A stretch of DNA of 6,825 bases from Deltaproteobacteria bacterium (lineage in GTDB: Bacteria > Bdellovibrionota_F > JAHFAK01), in NCBI GenBank assembly GCA_023250585.1, contig JAHFAK010000117.1, forward strand, positions 1-6,825. The letters run 5' to 3'. The translations under genes and the position numbers were made by a program. Below the pieces are notes generated by a model. That model did not search any database. It was not told the origin of the DNA and worked only from the letters and a program-made list of their open reading frames with translations. Positions 6,034-6,825 of this stretch are shown piece by piece. Every line of letters starts with the position of its first letter. Position 1 is the first letter of the stretch.

Positions 6034-6795
6034 AAAATTATCGATTTTTTCCTCGCGAGAAGAAAAGGTATTATTCCTATCAAATTCAGATAACGAAATT
6101 GGTTTGTTATAGGATATTTTTATTCTTTTTTCTTTTTCATTACGAACTTCGTGTTCTATTTCCAAAGGTAGAAATACTAAATCAGAACCCGGATGAATTT
6201 CATAATAGTGATATAACAGTGTTATCAGAGATTTACGTGCTGAGATGAGCTGGACATATTTTTCAGAAATAATGTAGGACAGATAGAGTTGTATGAGTCC
6301 TTGATACGTATAGTCTTTAGGAGAAATTTTCTCTTTAACGAAATACATGCTCAGTTTGTTTAAGAGTGGACGAAGCGGAAAAACATTCCACATATTCTTT
6401 ACGGCTATCATTGGTAGTGTAAGCTCATGTTTATAGCAGAGATATGCAATGATTGAGATATCGCTGAATTTTTTATCTTTTACGGTAAGTATGAGAATTT
6501 GAGAATGATTCCGTTGTTTAATTCTCTCAAACACTGATGGGTCATAGGAAATTTCTTGGTAGCGCCTTTTTAAAATAAATCCTATGGATGAATAATACAT
6601 TTTAATAATCCACGCGTTGTAATCAGCCGCAAGCCCGTGAATTGTACGGATTAATTGTTTTGCAATAGTATCGAGTGAATTATTTGAAAGACGTTTTTCT
6701 TGGGTAATAATTCTTTGAAATTGCTCATCATTAATAAGCGCTTCCAGCAGTAACTTTTTGCCTCGGTGAATATACACGGCGCCATAACTTCGCAT
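6016..6795 (-). CDS. PlsB/GNPAT-like acyltransferase-domain protein with degenerate active site
   Basis: The 259 residues resemble the catalytic part of glycerol-3-phosphate/DHAP acyltransferases, judged by remembered family patterns. In order: the helical lead-in GLAADYNAWIIKM (54-66), the block I region ILILTVKDKKFSDISIIAYL (100-119), LPMIAVKNMWN (127-137), the block II region MYFVKEK (150-156), the block III region LISARKS (183-189), the block IV strand VFLPLEIEHE (207-216), and the late strand IKISYNKPISLSEF (225-238), like the family's VxFGEPISL. The catalytic residues are missing: HxxxxD reads D107-x4-D112, FIRR reads FVKE, and EGxRSR reads ISARKS. It is far shorter than PlsB (about 800 residues in E. 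coli). The ATG at 6795 has GAGGAG (6806-6811) 10 nt upstream, but the frame stays open to the window edge, so a longer N-terminus cannot be excluded. Role unknown; possibly a pseudoenzyme. Confidence 0.65.
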   Translation of the reverse strand: MRSYGAVYIHRGKKLLLEALINDEQFQRIITQEKRLSNNSLDTIAKQLIRTIHGLAADYNAWIIKMYYSSIGFILKRRYQEISYDPSVFERIKQRNHSQILILTVKDKKFSDISIIAYLCYKHELTLPMIAVKNMWNVFPLRPLLNKLSMYFVKEKISPKDYTYQGLIQLYLSYIISEKYVQLISARKSLITLLYHYYEIHPGSDLVFLPLEIEHEVRNEKEKRIKISYNKPISLSEFDRNNTFSSREEKIDNFLLFFS

Positions 6796-6805
6796 ACCTT
6801 CGTTA

Positions 6806-6811
6806 CTCCTC
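6806..6811 (-). promoter_or_regulatory. Ribosome binding site supporting the start of the acyltransferase-like gene
   Basis: On the minus strand GAGGAG is followed after 10 nt by the ATG at 6795. It favours this start over one beyond the window, although the reading frame has no stop between here and the edge. Confidence 0.55.
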
Positions 6812-6825
6812 GTCTCGTCACTGCG

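Noticed and set aside
6032-6050. A6T / AT6 hairpin at the convergent gene overlap
   Set aside because: The stem has only A-T pairs and lies in coding sequence of the minus-strand gene; not a credible terminator.

Overview
The window is AT-rich DNA carrying eight genes or gene ends on both strands. Short gaps, overlapping or coupled starts and strong GAGG/AGGAGG ribosome sites indicate a bacterial chromosome. Exported multihaem cytochrome c, a ResB membrane protein (system II cytochrome c maturation), a two-PDZ HtrA/DegP protease with a signal peptide and a PlsB-like acyltransferase all point to an organism with a periplasm and c-type cytochromes. I cannot name the phylum; a deltaproteobacteria-like or uncultured lineage is only a guess. 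I see no insertion sequence, tRNA, rRNA, CRISPR array, phage gene or obvious defence system.

Layout. Positions 1-99 look like the 3' end of an upstream gene. It is followed by a ~115-nt palindrome (125-240). A plus-strand operon (322-4037) then encodes a tetrahaem cytochrome c, ResB, the ribosome-assembly GTPase EngB/YihA and an HtrA/DegP protease. The first two genes overlap by 26 nt, and the SD of htrA lies in the last two codons of engB. Downstream, a second palindrome (4039-4161) fills the gap to the convergent nadA (quinolinate synthase, minus strand). nadA is divergent from an EI24/CysZ-type membrane protein gene. That gene overlaps tail-to-tail, by 18 nt, with a minus-strand gene resembling the PlsB/GNPAT glycerol-phosphate acyltransferases but lacking their catalytic residues.

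How the genes relate. The cytochrome and ResB form a substrate-plus-maturation pair: ResB belongs to the machine that attaches haem to CXXCH motifs, of which the neighbouring protein has four. HtrA serves periplasmic protein quality control. EngB (50S assembly) and NadA (NAD synthesis) are housekeeping genes without a pathway link to their neighbours.

The points most worth a second look are the two large palindromes, of unrelated sequence but similar build and each just 3' of a gene end; the apparently catalytically dead PlsB-like protein; and the promoter placement at nadA, which implies a leaderless or later start. No clearly new multi-gene system is visible.
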